Assembly (NCBI GenBank): GCA_040005095.1
Contig: JBDTZN010000120.1
Coordinates: 1 to 5,342, forward strand
Source of the DNA: UBA5186 sp040005095
Lineage (GTDB): Bacteria; Actinomycetota; Thermoleophilia; Gaiellales; Gaiellaceae
DNA length: 5,342 nt
Direction of reading: 5' to 3'
Made by a program: the position numbers and the translations under genes. The notes under the pieces were generated by a model, which did no database searches, had not been told where the DNA came from, and saw only the letters and a program-made list of their open reading frames with translations. Shown here in pieces: positions 5,039 through 5,342 of this stretch. How positions within the stretch are numbered: the first letter of the stretch is position 1; each line of letters begins with the position of its first letter.

Positions 5039-5342
5039 ACCGGCTCGCGGACAAGGTCGTCGTAATCACCGGCGCGGGCGGCGGGATGGGCCGCGAGGCA
5101 GCGCTCCTCTTCTCCAACGAGGGCGCGCGGGTCTGCGTCGCGGACGTCGACCTCGAGGCAGCCGAGAGCGCGGCGGCCGAGGCACGGGATGCCTTCGCGG
5201 TGCAGGTCGACGTGTCCGACTCCGACAGCGTCCGCGCGATGTTCGACGCGACCGCAGAGCGCTACGGCGGCATCGACGTCCTCTACAACAACGCCGGGAT
5301 CTCGCCCGCGGACGACGGCTCGATCCTCGAGACCGAGCCCGA
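5035..5342 (+). CDS. Short-chain dehydrogenase/reductase, N-terminal fragment
   Basis: This is the first 102 codons of a classical SDR oxidoreductase, cut by the right edge before the catalytic Ser-Tyr-Lys region. The Rossmann start VVVITGAGGGMG carries TGxxxGxG at residues 12-19. An Asp at the end of the second strand (D37 in VADVD) predicts NAD(H) over NADP(H), then come DVSD (59-62) and NNAG (85-88). The GTG start at 5035 overlaps the aldehyde dehydrogenase stop by 4 bases (GTGA) and has no clear ribosome binding site, so translation probably depends on coupling. Automatic labels often call such proteins 3-oxoacyl-ACP reductases, but the setting argues for a catabolic alcohol dehydrogenase. 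One fitting role is oxidation of the hydroxyl of gamma-glutamylethanolamide to the aldehyde used by the upstream enzyme. From memory the same neighbour, Rv2857c, follows aldC in Mycobacterium tuberculosis. Confidence 0.88.
   Translation, partial: MNRLADKVVVITGAGGGMGREAALLFSNEGARVCVADVDLEAAESAAAEARDAFAVQVDVSDSDSVRAMFDATAERYGGIDVLYNNAGISPADDGSILETEP

Overview
The window is GC-rich bacterial DNA with tightly packed, overlapping genes, GTG as well as ATG starts and strong GGAGG-type ribosome binding sites. Together with the gene set this suggests a high-GC actinobacterium. A soil lineage such as Thermoleophilia is my best guess, but that is an inference from gene content and not a demonstrated placement. 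I see no mobile elements, tRNA or rRNA genes, or CRISPR arrays.

Layout. On the minus strand, at the left, is a two-gene nitrogen unit: a PII-family signalling protein (569 to 216) followed, with an 8-base overlap, by the N-terminal part of an Amt ammonium transporter that runs off the left edge. A 191-bp intergenic region (570-760) separates this unit from a plus-strand cluster. The cluster comprises an ethanolamine-type APC permease (761-2305), a glutamine-synthetase-like ligase (2364-3695), a short aldehyde dehydrogenase (3692-5038) and a short-chain dehydrogenase (from 5035, cut by the right edge). The last three genes overlap by 4 bases each and look translationally coupled.

How the genes may work together. 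The plus-strand order ligase, aldehyde dehydrogenase, SDR resembles, from memory, the Mycobacterium tuberculosis glnA4-aldC-Rv2857c neighbourhood, without the class-I amidotransferase-like hydrolase found between the first two there. With the ethanolamine-type permease, the simplest model is a gamma-glutamylation route for ethanolamine: import, ATP-dependent coupling to glutamate, oxidation of the alcohol by the SDR, oxidation of the aldehyde by the ALDH, and release of glycine by a hydrolase not seen here. The ligase has Trp where glutamine synthetases carry the ammonium-site flap Glu, which supports an amine rather than ammonium as substrate. The divergent PII-Amt unit fits a nitrogen-acquisition theme.

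Most notable signals. (1) A textbook intrinsic terminator (627 to 595, minus strand) lies inside the 5' leader of the PII-amt unit, with upstream segments that can form mutually exclusive pairings, so it looks like a transcription attenuator or an uncharacterised riboregulator. (2) The PII protein has lost the modifiable T-loop tyrosine (Phe instead) and differs at several nucleotide and 2-oxoglutarate contact positions. (3) A strong 12-bp hairpin followed by a weak U-tract sits between the permease stop and the ligase start.
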